From assembly GCF_002223055.1 (NCBI RefSeq), contig NZ_NKFL01000006.1, forward strand, positions 1,860,001-1,924,000: 64,000 bases of DNA. The letters run 5' to 3'. The notes under the pieces were generated by a model. That model made no database searches, had not been told where the DNA came from, and saw only the letters and a list, made by a program, of their open reading frames with translations. Numbering within the stretch: the stretch's first letter is position 1; every line of letters starts with the position of its first letter. The translations under genes were made by a program, and so were the position numbers. Positions 17,864-27,358 of the stretch are shown here, one piece after another. The stretch comes from Burkholderia sp. HI2500. GTDB taxonomy: Bacteria > Pseudomonadota > Gammaproteobacteria > Burkholderiales > Burkholderiaceae.

Positions 17864-19030
17864 TCAACCTGCCGCCTGGATCGCCTCTTCGTACACGCCG
17901 GCCACGCGCCGCGCGATCACCGCGTTGTCGAAATGGTCCCGTGCATAGCGCTTGCACGCGGCCTCGTCGGGCAGCGTGATCGCGCCCGACAACGCCGCGC
18001 CGAGCCCTTCCGCGATCGCGTCCGCGCCCGTGGACGGCAGCACGAGATCGTCGGACAGCCCGGCCACCGCCTCCGGCAGCCCGCCCACCGGCGTGACCAG
18101 CACGGGCGTGCCGGACGCGAGCGATTCGACGGTGATCAGCCCGAAGCCTTCGAGCGCGACCGTCGGCACGACGCTGACCGTCGCCGCGCGGTACAGCGCC
18201 GCGAGATGGTTGTCGGGCACGAAGCCGAGCAGCTTCACGTTGTCCTGCAGCCCGGCGGCATCGATGCGCTGCTGCAGTTCCTCGCCGATCTTGCCCTTGC
18301 CGGCGATCAGCAGCAGCACGTCCGGGTGACGGTGCTTGAGGAGGCCGATCGCGTCGATCAGGTCCTCCAGCCCCATGCGCCGCACGAGCCGGCGCACGGC
18401 CAGCACGATCGGCCGGTCCTGCGGCAGTTGCAGCTTGTGCCGCGCCTCGGCCGGCGTGAGCGGCGTATCGAACTGCGCGGTATCGACGCAGCCGGGAATC
18501 ACGCGCACGCGCGACGGATCGATCCCGTAGCGATTCGTCAGGATCTGGCCGAACGCCTGCGACAGCACGATCAGCCGCGACGAACGCGTATAGACCGCCT
18601 GTTCGAGATAGCGCTTCGCGCGCTGGCCGAGCGATGCGGCGCCCTCGACCTGGCTTTCGTCGGCCCACGGCCCCTGGAAATGCGACACCTGCGGAATCCC
18701 GCGCGTGACGTCGAGGCCCGGGAACGTGTACAGCGCGAAGTGCGACGAGATCACGTCCGGCCGCTCGCTGCGGATCTCCTCGCGCAACGCGCGCCGCGCG
18801 GCGAGCATCCGGCGTGCAAGCGACTCCGATGCGGGGCCGAAGCCCTGGATCGCGCCGTCCGTGTCGTCGGCGACCTTCGGCGAGCCGGCGACGAGCCCGC
18901 GCACCTCGACGCCCGCGCCCGGCAGCGCGCCGACGAGCGAGTAGTACATCCGGTCGAGGCCGCCCGCGCGCTCGGGGAACCAGTGCATGCCGATTTGCAA
19001 CGATTTGATCGGCCGGGAAGATTGGGACAT
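17864..19030 (-). CDS. bceK: GT4-type glycosyltransferase BceK (cepacian)
   Basis: The 388-residue GT-B fold glycosyltransferase has an N-terminal acceptor domain starting with IKSLQIGMHWFPERAGGLDRMYYSL. Its C-terminal GT4 nucleotide-sugar domain carries VLAVRRLVRRMGLEDLIDAI, LLIAGKGKIGEEL and the EGFGLITVESLASGTPVLVTPVGGLPEAV box with the family E-x7-E motif. As the last gene of the bce-I operon it should add a sugar to the lipid-linked repeat unit. Its ATG shares one base with the bceJ stop (TGATG), giving translational coupling. Donor and linkage are not deducible from sequence. Confidence 0.9.
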   Translation of the reverse strand: MSQSSRPIKSLQIGMHWFPERAGGLDRMYYSLVGALPGAGVEVRGLVAGSPKVADDTDGAIQGFGPASESLARRMLAARRALREEIRSERPDVISSHFALYTFPGLDVTRGIPQVSHFQGPWADESQVEGAASLGQRAKRYLEQAVYTRSSRLIVLSQAFGQILTNRYGIDPSRVRVIPGCVDTAQFDTPLTPAEARHKLQLPQDRPIVLAVRRLVRRMGLEDLIDAIGLLKHRHPDVLLLIAGKGKIGEELQQRIDAAGLQDNVKLLGFVPDNHLAALYRAATVSVVPTVALEGFGLITVESLASGTPVLVTPVGGLPEAVAGLSDDLVLPSTGADAIAEGLGAALSGAITLPDEAACKRYARDHFDNAVIARRVAGVYEEAIQAAG

Positions 19031-20214
19031 CACGTTTGCTCCTGCGTGACTGCATGCTCGGCCCGCTCGAAAGCGGACGGCTGCGTGGGTTGGCCGATGC
19101 GCCGGTAAAGCGCGACATACTGGGCGCCCATGTGCGCCCAGCCGAAACGGGTCATCAGTTCGCGGGCGGCTTCGCCCATCGTGCGACAGGTGTCGCGCGA
19201 TGCCGCGAGCGAGCCGATCGCCTGCGCGAGCGCGGCCGGATCGTCCGGATCCTCCAGCACGATCCCGCATTCGCGCGTGATGATTTCCGCGCCGCCCGCC
19301 GTGCGCGCGGTGACGACCGGCAGCCCGGCCGCCATCGCCTCGAGCAGCGACAGGCTCATCGCTTCGTAGCGCGACGGGAACACGTACGCGTCGACCGAGC
19401 GCATCAGCGTCGGCATGTTTTTAACGAGGCCGAGGAAATGCACGCGCGAATCGATGCCGAGCGCGCGCGCCTCCTCCGGATACGGGCTGCCGGGCAAGTA
19501 GCCCGCCACCGCCAGGTGCACGTTCGCCGGCAGCTTCGTCAGCGCCTTCAGCACGGTGCCGAGGTTCTTGCGCGGCGTGCGCAGGTCGCCGACGAACAGC
19601 AGCAGGAACGCATCGTCCGGCAGCTTGAATGCCGCGCGGTCGGCCTGTGCGCCCGCGAACGCGCCGGCGTCGACACCGTTGTAGATCACGCTGATCTTGC
19701 GGCTGTCGATGCCGAGCCCGGCGATCTCGTCGGCCACCTTCTGCGAGACGGCCGTGATCGCGCGCGAACGCCGGTACGCCCAGCGCTCGAGCGTGGTGTT
19801 CACACGCGTATAGACGTACTGGTAGGCCGACCACAGCCCCTTCGTCGGCCCGAACGGATAGTACGGACTCTTGAACCAGCCGCCGTGCACGAAGTGCGCG
19901 GTATTGACGTCGGCCTTGATCCACGAAATGAAGCCGTTCACGTGCAGCACGTCGTACTCGCTGCGGTGCGATCGCAGCCAGGCCGCGCTCTTCAGCGCGA
20001 ACACCTGCTGCTTGACGAGATTCGACGGCCAGAAGCCGCCGACCTTCACGGGCACCCAGCGCACGCGCGGGTCGGCCAGCAGCTCGGGCGCGACGTGCGA
20101 CGCGACCAGCGTGACCTCGTAGTTCTCGGCCAGCGCCGCGCGCGCGATTTCGTAATTGACGCGGCCCTGCCCGTCGTTATGTCGCACGACGTGCGTGACG
20201 ATCGCGATTCTCAA
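19030..20214 (-). CDS. bceJ: GT4-type glycosyltransferase BceJ (cepacian), TTG start
   Basis: The 394-residue GT-B glycosyltransferase begins LRIAIVTHVVRHNDGQGRVNYEI and has the GT4 motifs LLFVGDLRTPRKNLGTVLKAL and PSRYEAMSLSLLEAMAAGLPVVTARTAGGAEII (E-x7-E). No ATG exists near the family N-terminus: TTG at 20212-20214 overlaps the bceI stop (ATTGA) and is the only sensible start. Longer readings run into bceI. The tight overlap implies reinitiation by ribosomes leaving bceI. Confidence 0.87.
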   Translation of the reverse strand: MRIAIVTHVVRHNDGQGRVNYEIARAALAENYEVTLVASHVAPELLADPRVRWVPVKVGGFWPSNLVKQQVFALKSAAWLRSHRSEYDVLHVNGFISWIKADVNTAHFVHGGWFKSPYYPFGPTKGLWSAYQYVYTRVNTTLERWAYRRSRAITAVSQKVADEIAGLGIDSRKISVIYNGVDAGAFAGAQADRAAFKLPDDAFLLLFVGDLRTPRKNLGTVLKALTKLPANVHLAVAGYLPGSPYPEEARALGIDSRVHFLGLVKNMPTLMRSVDAYVFPSRYEAMSLSLLEAMAAGLPVVTARTAGGAEIITRECGIVLEDPDDPAALAQAIGSLAASRDTCRTMGEAARELMTRFGWAHMGAQYVALYRRIGQPTQPSAFERAEHAVTQEQT

Positions 20215-21677
20215 TGGTCGCCTCCCCGTAAACGCGCGGCGGCCAGCAGGCGTTGTGCCTTTTGCCAGTGCGCCGCGGAAAGAATCGAAAAAATGGCTGT
20301 GAACATCAGCAGGCCGCCCGTGCCGATCAGCGAGTTCGTGAACACGAGCATCGCGAAGGTCGACAGACACAGGCTCAGGCACGCGCCGACGAACTTGTCC
20401 TTGCGCAACTTGAACGCCGCGCGCAGCGTGCGGCCGAACAGCATCACGACGCCCGACAGGTACAGCAGCGTGCCGGGCCAGCCGAGCACGAACGGCACGT
20501 TCATCACGCCGCTGTCGAAGCTGCCGTACTTGCCGAGCTCGCCGCTGTCGCTCGACAGCTTCGTGGATGCACCCGTCGCGCCCATCCCTTCGCCGGCGAC
20601 GTCGGTGAACGCCGTCTGCGCGAAGGTGGCGTAGAACTTGTTGCGGTCGTCGTAGCTGCGGTCGTCCTTCAGGTTCGTGATCGACTGCAGGCGCGCGCCG
20701 AGACGGTCGGCCACCGGCCCGACGGTCAGCAGCGGCACGCACAGGCCGACCAGCACGACGCCGCTGATCAGGATCCGCATCCGCACGCGGTTGTTCGACT
20801 GCGCGAGCTGGATCGCGAGCGCGATCACCCAGCCGCCCCACGTCGAGCGCACGAGACACAGCGCGAACGACACGAAGCCGGCCGCCCCGGCGAACCAGCG
20901 GATCTTCTGCGGCGCGGCGAACACGAACACCAGCGCGCCCATGATCGCGAACGCGAACGGCCCCGACGAGTTCATCGTGCTGAACACGCGCACGCCGTAC
21001 GGCACCGGCTCACCCTGCGAGCCCATGTCGGAGCCGATCATCCACAGCACGTCCCACTGCGGCATCACGAAGTACTGCACGACGCCGTACAGGCCCATCA
21101 CGAGCATGCCCCACATGAACGTGGACAGCAGCACGTCGCGGTACTCGGGGTAGTCGCGCGCGTTGACCATGATGTGAAAGCCGATCAGCAGCGGGTACAC
21201 CCAGTTCGCGAGGTCGTAGGTCGCGGCCATCACGCCGCTCGACACGATCCCGACGAGGTAGGCGTACGCGAGCCCGAACAGCATCAGCAGGATCGGGATC
21301 CCGCGCCGCTGCGCGAGCACGCGGTAATGCCGGATCAGCCCGAGGCCGGCGATCATCGTCACCGCGAGCGGCGCGACCTGGATCAGGCTCGTCGGCGTGA
21401 ACGCGCCCTTCGACCAGTCGGCGAGACGCCGCACTTCCGGGCTCAGGAACCACACCCACCACATGAAGCCGACGTAGCGCGCCGGACTCTTGAAATACAG
21501 CCAGAGGCCGACCGCGATGGCCAGCACCGGAAACGCGAGCGTCAGCACCTTGCCCTGGTGAATGGCGATCAGCGCGGCCGTGAACGTCCACAGCCCGGCC
21601 TGCCCGACCCAGTGCCTCGGTTCGGGAAGCCAGTTGCGTTTGCGCGACGGTGCGCGTTCGGCGGCAATCGTACTCAT
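20211..21677 (-). CDS. bceI: Wzy-like polysaccharide polymerase BceI
   Basis: A 488-residue integral membrane protein with about 11-12 hydrophobic segments and a large periplasmic loop (residues ~330-410, containing LQSITNLKDDRSYDDRNKF). A second conserved block GMGATGASTKLSS...FDSGVMNVPFVLGWPG is followed by the last helices. This matches O-antigen-polymerase/ligase-type Wzy proteins, which join lipid-linked repeats in the periplasm. Position between glycosyltransferase genes in the bce order supports the cepacian polymerase assignment. It starts 10 bases after bceH stops. Confidence 0.85.
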   Translation of the reverse strand: MSTIAAERAPSRKRNWLPEPRHWVGQAGLWTFTAALIAIHQGKVLTLAFPVLAIAVGLWLYFKSPARYVGFMWWVWFLSPEVRRLADWSKGAFTPTSLIQVAPLAVTMIAGLGLIRHYRVLAQRRGIPILLMLFGLAYAYLVGIVSSGVMAATYDLANWVYPLLIGFHIMVNARDYPEYRDVLLSTFMWGMLVMGLYGVVQYFVMPQWDVLWMIGSDMGSQGEPVPYGVRVFSTMNSSGPFAFAIMGALVFVFAAPQKIRWFAGAAGFVSFALCLVRSTWGGWVIALAIQLAQSNNRVRMRILISGVVLVGLCVPLLTVGPVADRLGARLQSITNLKDDRSYDDRNKFYATFAQTAFTDVAGEGMGATGASTKLSSDSGELGKYGSFDSGVMNVPFVLGWPGTLLYLSGVVMLFGRTLRAAFKLRKDKFVGACLSLCLSTFAMLVFTNSLIGTGGLLMFTAIFSILSAAHWQKAQRLLAAARLRGGDH

Positions 21678-21687
21678 CGATCCGCTC

Positions 21688-22836
21688 TCACCGCGACGAC
21701 GGGCGCGAATCCGCGAGCGGCATCGCGAGGCCCGCGGCAGCCGGCGTCCGGCGCCGGCGCAGCATGTCGCGCGTGATCCGCACGTGCTGCTCGGCGAACG
21801 CCTGCGTGGTCAGGTCACGGTCGCGCAGGCACGCGGCGGCGGCCTGCGCGCAGGCGAGCGCCGTGACCGGATCGGCCACGAAGCGATCGGCGGCCTGGCG
21901 CATCGCCTGCGCGTCGAACGCCGGCACATAGGCGGCCGTATCGTGCGGGAAGTAGTCACTGAGCCCGCCGACATCCGACACGATCATCGGCTTGCCGACA
22001 GCGGCGGCCTCGAGCATCACCGTGATGCCCGACGCATGGAAGTTCGGCCGCAGCGGCACGACGATCACGTCGGCCCACGCGTACAGCTCGTGCTGCTTCG
22101 CGAGCCCCGACGCCGAGCCGATCTTCACGTTCGGCGCATGCCACTCGCGCGGCACGCGGCGGCGCGTCGCGAGCCGCACGTCATAACGCTCGTCGCCGCC
22201 GAACGCGGCAAGGAAGGTGCGCCAGTCGCGGTCGCGATCGTTGCCGATCGCCGCGATCCGCAGCGGCCGGTTCGGTTGCCATTGCCGCGGCTCGGTGATC
22301 GGGAAATCCTGCGTGTTCAGCCCGTAGTAGACGAACTCGGCGTCGCGGCCGAGATAGCGGTGGCACAAGTCGGCGTTGTCGCGGGCCAGCGTGGTCAGCG
22401 CGTCGGCGCGCGCGATCAGCTTGCGGTACAGCCAGCGGCGCGGACCGCCGAAGCTGTTCCACTTGTCGAACAGCCATACGCTCTGCGCGAGCAGCAGCGG
22501 GCGCTTGCCCTGCGCGCCGGCCAGCTTCAGGATCAGCGCAGCGGCCAGATGCTCCTGCTCCGTGTGCGTCCAGATCACGTCGGTGTTCAGCAGCGCGGCG
22601 CGGTTGCGCCACGCATGCACGACGTCGAAGCCGAGCGCCGCCTTCAGCGCGCGGCGCGCGAGGCTGGCGACGCGGTTCTCGCCGCCGTCCTGCGAATAGG
22701 TCAGCCGGAATTCGTCGGATTCGGCATGGTGATAGCCGTACAGGCAGCCGATGTTCTCGCCTTTCCGGTAAGTACGCGGATCGGCGCCGTAAAACAGGTG
22801 AACGTGGACGTTCGTGGCAGCTTTCGTTGCAGTCAT
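21688..22836 (-). CDS. bceH: glycosyltransferase BceH (cepacian)
   Basis: The 382-residue GT-B type glycosyltransferase has an N-terminal VHVHLFYGADPRTYRKGENIGCLYGYHH segment typical of beta-proteobacterial GumH/BceH-like enzymes. The C-terminal half carries LRIAAIGNDRDRDWRTFLAAFG, YAWADVIVVPLRPNFHASGITVMLEAAAVGKPMIVSDVGGL and EHVRITRDML. The donor-binding E-x7-E equivalent is altered to ASGITVMLEAAA. It lies between bceI (10 bp) and bceG (43 bp). Confidence 0.87.
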   Translation of the reverse strand: MTATKAATNVHVHLFYGADPRTYRKGENIGCLYGYHHAESDEFRLTYSQDGGENRVASLARRALKAALGFDVVHAWRNRAALLNTDVIWTHTEQEHLAAALILKLAGAQGKRPLLLAQSVWLFDKWNSFGGPRRWLYRKLIARADALTTLARDNADLCHRYLGRDAEFVYYGLNTQDFPITEPRQWQPNRPLRIAAIGNDRDRDWRTFLAAFGGDERYDVRLATRRRVPREWHAPNVKIGSASGLAKQHELYAWADVIVVPLRPNFHASGITVMLEAAAVGKPMIVSDVGGLSDYFPHDTAAYVPAFDAQAMRQAADRFVADPVTALACAQAAAACLRDRDLTTQAFAEQHVRITRDMLRRRRTPAAAGLAMPLADSRPSSR

Positions 22837-22879
22837 GCGAGCCCTCCGTGGGTGGCCGCGCGCGAGGCGCGCAGGCCGT

Positions 22880-23839
22880 TCAAGACGTCACCGGCGGCAT
22901 CGCCGCACGATGGGGGGCAAGGTTCGCGCGGCGGGCGTCGCGCGCGCCGCGGCGCACCGCGCGCCAGTGCTCGCGGATCCGCTCGCGCTGCGCCGTATGC
23001 AGCGACAGCAGCACGTGCGCGAGGCCCGGGTAGACGCGCGTGCCGACCAGCGTCCACCACCACCACGCGATCTCGCGCCGGACCGGCGGCAGATGCTCGC
23101 GCAGGATCAGGTGCATGTTGTACGCGCCGTTGCTGATCGCATTCAGCGACGCGGCATCGCGCCGGTCGTCGTCGAAACGCTCGGCCGGGAAATGATCGAC
23201 CGCGATCGCCGGGTCGTAGACGAGCTTCCAGCCGTCGCGCTGCACGCGCATGCTAAAACCCATGTCGTTGTGCACCTGCGCGCCGGCGCCGCGCAGCCGC
23301 GTGTCGAAGCGCAGCCGCTCGATCGCGGCGCGGCGGTAGCTCATGTTCGCGCCTTTCAGCATGTCGACTTCGCGCAGGCCGCCGACGCCGAGATGATGGT
23401 TGCCGACGATCTTGCCGGACAGCGTGAGCTGGCCGACGAGCTCGCGCGATTCGTCGAGCACGCGGCCCTTCTCGTGCACCCAGTCGCGCCCGCCGACCGC
23501 GCCCACGCGCGGATCGGCCTCGAACACCGACTCGACGCGCGCGAGCCAGTCGGGATGCGGCGCCGCGTCGTCGTCGGTGATCGCGACGATGTCGCCGTGC
23601 GCCGAGTCGAGCCCCTTGTTCAGCGCGGCGACCTGGCCCGGCACCTCGACCGGCACGATGCGCAGCGGCAGCGCGCCGCCGACCGCCGGATCGGCGAGCC
23701 GTTCGTGCGTGGCGTCATCCTCCGGGCGCGCGACGACGATCACCTCGTCGGGCAGCCGGTGCTGCCGCTGCAGCGCCAGCAGGCAGCGCGCGAGGTCGGC
23801 GGGACGCCGATAGGTCGGAACGAGCACGGAAATTTTCAT
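22880..23839 (-). CDS. bceG: family 2 glycosyltransferase BceG (cepacian)
   Basis: The 319-residue GT-A enzyme opens with KISVLVPTYRRPADLARCLLALQRQ, then shows the DxD-type metal site ITDDDAAPHPDWL (residues ~89-102). Further GT2 features are GGRDWVHEKG, MLKGANMSYRRAAIERLRFD and the acceptor/catalytic segment HNDMGFSMRVQRDGW. It lacks transmembrane helices apart from an amphipathic C-terminus rich in Trp. The start is supported by AGGAG before ATG 23837-23839; the 11 extra residues of the longer frame are not needed. Confidence 0.88.
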   Translation of the reverse strand: MKISVLVPTYRRPADLARCLLALQRQHRLPDEVIVVARPEDDATHERLADPAVGGALPLRIVPVEVPGQVAALNKGLDSAHGDIVAITDDDAAPHPDWLARVESVFEADPRVGAVGGRDWVHEKGRVLDESRELVGQLTLSGKIVGNHHLGVGGLREVDMLKGANMSYRRAAIERLRFDTRLRGAGAQVHNDMGFSMRVQRDGWKLVYDPAIAVDHFPAERFDDDRRDAASLNAISNGAYNMHLILREHLPPVRREIAWWWWTLVGTRVYPGLAHVLLSLHTAQRERIREHWRAVRRGARDARRANLAPHRAAMPPVTS

Positions 23840-23903
23840 CGTTGATTCTCCTGTCGGCCGGGCAGGCAACACGCGCTGCCCGCCCGGTTACGTGCGATGC
23901 GGA

Positions 23904-26129
23904 TCAGGCGCTCAGGTATTCATGCACGGCCGCATAGCCGCGGCCGTAGCCGCGCGCCTTCGGCGGCACGCCGTTGAAGATCCCGCCTTCCAGGTCGACG
24001 CCCGCGGTGCGCAGGCGCTTGATCGCGTCGGCGATCTCGCCTTCGGTATGCATGCCCGAGCGCAGCACGAGGAACGTCGAGCCGGCCATGCGGCCGATGA
24101 TGGTCGCGTCGGTCACCGCCAGCACCGGCGGCGAGTCGATCAGCACGACGTCGTAGCGCTTGCCGAGCCCTTCGAGGTATTGCGGCAGGCGCGACGACAT
24201 CAGCAGCTCCGACGGGTTCGGCGGGCGCGTGCCGGCCGAGATGAACGACAGGCCCTGCACCGGCGTCTCGCGCACGGCGTCCTCGAGCGCCGACTGGTCG
24301 CTCAGCAGCTCGGACAGGCCCGGCTGCGACGTGAGGCCGAAGTAGCGGTCGAGCAGGCCGCGACGCATGTCGGCGTCGATCAGCAGCACGCGCTTGCCCG
24401 AATGGGCGAGCAGCACCGCGAGGTTGACCGTCAGGAAGCTCTTGCCGATGCCCGGCGTCGGGCCCGTCAGCACGATCACGCGGTTCTTCGCATCCATCAT
24501 CGCGAACTGCATCGCGGTGCGCAGGCTGCGCAGGCTCTCGACGCTGAGATCCTTCGGACGCAGGCTCGCGAGGATCGGCCGGGTACGGCTGCCGCCCTTC
24601 TCGGCCTGCGCGTCGAGCTTCACCTGCTCGGCGCTTTGCGGCACCAGCCCGTACAGCGGCAGGTTGAACGCGCGCTCGATGCGGTCGGGGTCCTCGATGC
24701 CCTGGAACATGTTGCGGCGCAGGAACACGACGCCGGTGCCGAGGATCAGCCCGAGGAACACGGCGGCCGACAGGATCAGCACCTTCTTCGGCTTGACCGG
24801 ATCGCCCGGGCGCAGCGCCGAATCGATCAGGTGGATGTTGCCGCCCGTGCCGGCCTTCTGCACCGACAGCTCCTGCACGCGGTTCAGCAGCAGCACGTAG
24901 ATGTCCTCGGCCACCTTCGCGTCACGCTGCAGCTGGACGGCCTTCACTTCGGTGGCCGGCAGGCTGCGGAAGCGGTTGCTGAACTTGTCCTTCTCGCCCT
25001 GCAGCTCCGCGAGCTGCTGCTTCGCGGCGATCACCATCGGGTGCGAATCGGTGAAGCGCTGCGCGAGCGATGCGAGCTGCAGGCGCTGCGCGGCGATCTG
25101 CTGCTCGTACTGCACGCTGCCTTCGAGGTAGACCTTCGCCTCGTCGCTCGCGTTGATCGAGCCCGACGTGCGCTGGTACTGCGTCAGCGCGGCTTCCGCG
25201 CGTTCGAGGTCGGCCTTCAGGCGCGGCTCCTCGCCCTTCAGGAAGTCGAGCATCTTGGTCGCTTCGGCCTGCTTCGCGACCACGTGCTGGTTCAGGTACG
25301 ACTGCGCGAGCGCGTTCGCGATCGCGGCGGTCTGGTCCGGGTCCTTGCCTTCGAGCGAGATCTGCACGACGCCCGTCTGCTTGCCCTGCTCGGTCACCTG
25401 GATGCCGGTCTGGAAGCCGCTGATCGCGTCGAGGTCGTTGTAGCGGACCACCGTGAACTGCGTGCCGGGGCGCGCGACGAGCTTCGACACGAGCAACGTC
25501 ACGCCGCCGCCCTGCGCCGATTCGCCGACATGGCCCGACAGCAGCCGCATGCCGTTCTGGTCGACGATCGAATAGGTGCCGTTCGGGCCGGCCGTCAGCG
25601 TCAGCTTCTTGCCTTCGAGCGCGGGCACGACGGTGATCGAATCGACGTCGGCCACTTCACCGCCCCATGCGTACGACTTCAGGCCGAGCCACGGCTTCGC
25701 CGGCTCGCCCGGCGTCGAGATGCGCGCGGCGAGGCTGCCGATCACCGGCAGCGTCTTCGGCACGACCGAGAAGTTCAGCTTGAACTGCTCGACCACCGGC
25801 GCGACCACGCCGCGGCTCTTGATGATCTCGATTTCCGCGTCGGTCGGCGCCTGCTGCGGGCCGCTGTTGATCATCGCGCCCGTCTGCGTCTGCGTGAGCG
25901 CCTGCGACGTGTTGTCGTTGCCCTCGACCCGCACGTGCACGTCGGCCTGGTAGACCGGCTTCGCGATGTAGCAGTAGAGGCCGGCGAGCGCGACGACCGT
26001 GACCGCGATGCCGAGCAGCAGCCAGATGTCGTCCATGATCACCTGGAGCAACTGGCCGAGGACGACGTCCTCTTCCTCGGTTTTCGCGGACAGATCCGCG
26101 TAGGTGTGTTTCGCTTGCGTGTTCACCAT
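23904..26129 (-). CDS. bceF: BY-kinase / Wzc-type tyrosine autokinase BceF
   Basis: The 741-residue Wzc-like polysaccharide co-polymerase has a Wzz domain with an N-terminal membrane helix (residues ~36-56) and a large periplasmic part with coiled-coil. A second helix follows near 480-500 (VLILSAAVFLGLILGTGVVFL). The cytoplasmic kinase domain has Walker A GPTPGIGKS (556-564), Walker A' LLIDAD (582-587) and Walker B VLIDS (~662-666). A C-terminal tyrosine cluster (Y728, Y732, Y738) is the autophosphorylation tail. It controls chain length and export together with BceE and the phosphatase BceD. Confidence 0.95.
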   Translation of the reverse strand: MVNTQAKHTYADLSAKTEEEDVVLGQLLQVIMDDIWLLLGIAVTVVALAGLYCYIAKPVYQADVHVRVEGNDNTSQALTQTQTGAMINSGPQQAPTDAEIEIIKSRGVVAPVVEQFKLNFSVVPKTLPVIGSLAARISTPGEPAKPWLGLKSYAWGGEVADVDSITVVPALEGKKLTLTAGPNGTYSIVDQNGMRLLSGHVGESAQGGGVTLLVSKLVARPGTQFTVVRYNDLDAISGFQTGIQVTEQGKQTGVVQISLEGKDPDQTAAIANALAQSYLNQHVVAKQAEATKMLDFLKGEEPRLKADLERAEAALTQYQRTSGSINASDEAKVYLEGSVQYEQQIAAQRLQLASLAQRFTDSHPMVIAAKQQLAELQGEKDKFSNRFRSLPATEVKAVQLQRDAKVAEDIYVLLLNRVQELSVQKAGTGGNIHLIDSALRPGDPVKPKKVLILSAAVFLGLILGTGVVFLRRNMFQGIEDPDRIERAFNLPLYGLVPQSAEQVKLDAQAEKGGSRTRPILASLRPKDLSVESLRSLRTAMQFAMMDAKNRVIVLTGPTPGIGKSFLTVNLAVLLAHSGKRVLLIDADMRRGLLDRYFGLTSQPGLSELLSDQSALEDAVRETPVQGLSFISAGTRPPNPSELLMSSRLPQYLEGLGKRYDVVLIDSPPVLAVTDATIIGRMAGSTFLVLRSGMHTEGEIADAIKRLRTAGVDLEGGIFNGVPPKARGYGRGYAAVHEYLSA

Positions 26130-26179
26130 TCGTTCCCGCTTGAGTGGTGCCGGGGCGGAGGCGCCGCCCCGGCGGGCTA

Positions 26180-27358
26180 TCAGCGCGTGATTTGCCGCAT
26201 GTAGAAGATCGTCTGGATCGTCGGCAGCACCTGCTGCAGCACACGGTTGAACTGCACCGAGCTGGCCGTGCTGACGTAGACGACGTCGAGCGGTTGAAGC
26301 GGGAAGCGGCTCGACAGCATCAGCGCATCCGGCTGCGTCATGTCGAGGCGGAACACTTCAGGCTTCGTCGGGTTGTCGCGCATCCCGCGCATCACGTAGA
26401 TCTTGCGCGGGTTCGCGTCGGTGTCGAGGATGCCGCCGCCCGCGGTCAGCGCGTCGGCGATGGTCAGCTTGCCCTTGAGCATCGGCACCGTGACCGGCGT
26501 CTTGACCTCGCCCATGATGAACACGCGGCTGTCGCTACGGTCCGGCACGTTGACGATGTCGCCCGGCTGCAGCATCACGTTCTGCTTCACCTCGCCGCGA
26601 TCGAGCACGCCGTTCGCGTCGAGCGTGTAGAGCTTGCCGTCGCGCGTCAGGCGCACGCGCTGCAGGTCGGCCTCGTTGGTCGAGCCGCCGGAGCGCGAGA
26701 TCGCGTCGACGAGCGTCAGCGGCACGTCGCTCACCGCGAGCGGGCCCGGCTGCTTCACCTCGCCCGTCACCTGCACCTTCTGGCTGCGGAACGACAGCAC
26801 GCGCACGTCGAGCTGCGGATTCTTCACGTAGCGCGACAGCGTGGTGGCCATCTGCTCGCGGATCTGCGCGACCGTCTTGCCGGCCACCTTGATGCGGCCG
26901 ACGAACGGGAAGAAGATCGTGCCGTCCGAGGCCACCGTCTGGCCGTACGGATCGGCCTGGCCCGGCAGCGCGGTCGTATACGGCTGCTGCAACGCACCCG
27001 CGACCGACTGCGTCGTGTTGCCGCCGCTCGAGAACGACTGGCCCTGCGGCGTCGTCAGCTCGGGGTGGTCCCACACGGTGACGCCGAGGATGTCCTGCGG
27101 GCCGACGCGGTACACGTACTCCGACGGATCGGTATAACGTCCGGGCGGCAGCGGATGGTCCACCTGCGCTTTCTGCAGCTGGTCCATCACCACTTTGGCG
27201 TCGATGTAATGAACCGGATAGGTTTCGGCCGCTTGCTGCCGGCCTTCGTCCTTCAGGTTCGACGAGTCGAGGTAGTTGCCGGGCGCGGTTGCACAGGCTG
27301 ACAGGAAAGTCGTCAGCGCGACGGCAAGCGCCACCGGGCGCATCGGGCGTTTCAGCAT
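26180..27358 (-). CDS. bceE: Wza-type outer-membrane polysaccharide export lipoprotein BceE
   Basis: The 392-residue protein starts with a lipoprotein signal whose lipobox is LSAC (Cys at residue ~22). It contains the Poly_export domain (EYVYRVGPQDILGVTVWDHPEL; GTIFFPFVGRIKVAGKTVAQI) and two SLBB repeats (QVTGEVKQPGPLAVSDVPLTLVDAI; VFIMGEVKTPVTVPMLKGKLTIADAL). It forms the outer-membrane channel for the polymer. The start overlaps the last seven bases of bceD; an upstream in-frame ATG at 27371-27373 (five residues longer) is an alternative. Confidence 0.93.
   Translation of the reverse strand: MLKRPMRPVALAVALTTFLSACATAPGNYLDSSNLKDEGRQQAAETYPVHYIDAKVVMDQLQKAQVDHPLPPGRYTDPSEYVYRVGPQDILGVTVWDHPELTTPQGQSFSSGGNTTQSVAGALQQPYTTALPGQADPYGQTVASDGTIFFPFVGRIKVAGKTVAQIREQMATTLSRYVKNPQLDVRVLSFRSQKVQVTGEVKQPGPLAVSDVPLTLVDAISRSGGSTNEADLQRVRLTRDGKLYTLDANGVLDRGEVKQNVMLQPGDIVNVPDRSDSRVFIMGEVKTPVTVPMLKGKLTIADALTAGGGILDTDANPRKIYVMRGMRDNPTKPEVFRLDMTQPDALMLSSRFPLQPLDVVYVSTASSVQFNRVLQQVLPTIQTIFYMRQITR

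Noticed and set aside
23892..26204. 770-codon open frame on the plus strand opposite bceF
   Set aside because: Arg/His/Leu-rich, no domain, fully antisense to a well-supported kinase gene; a typical shadow of high-GC codon bias.
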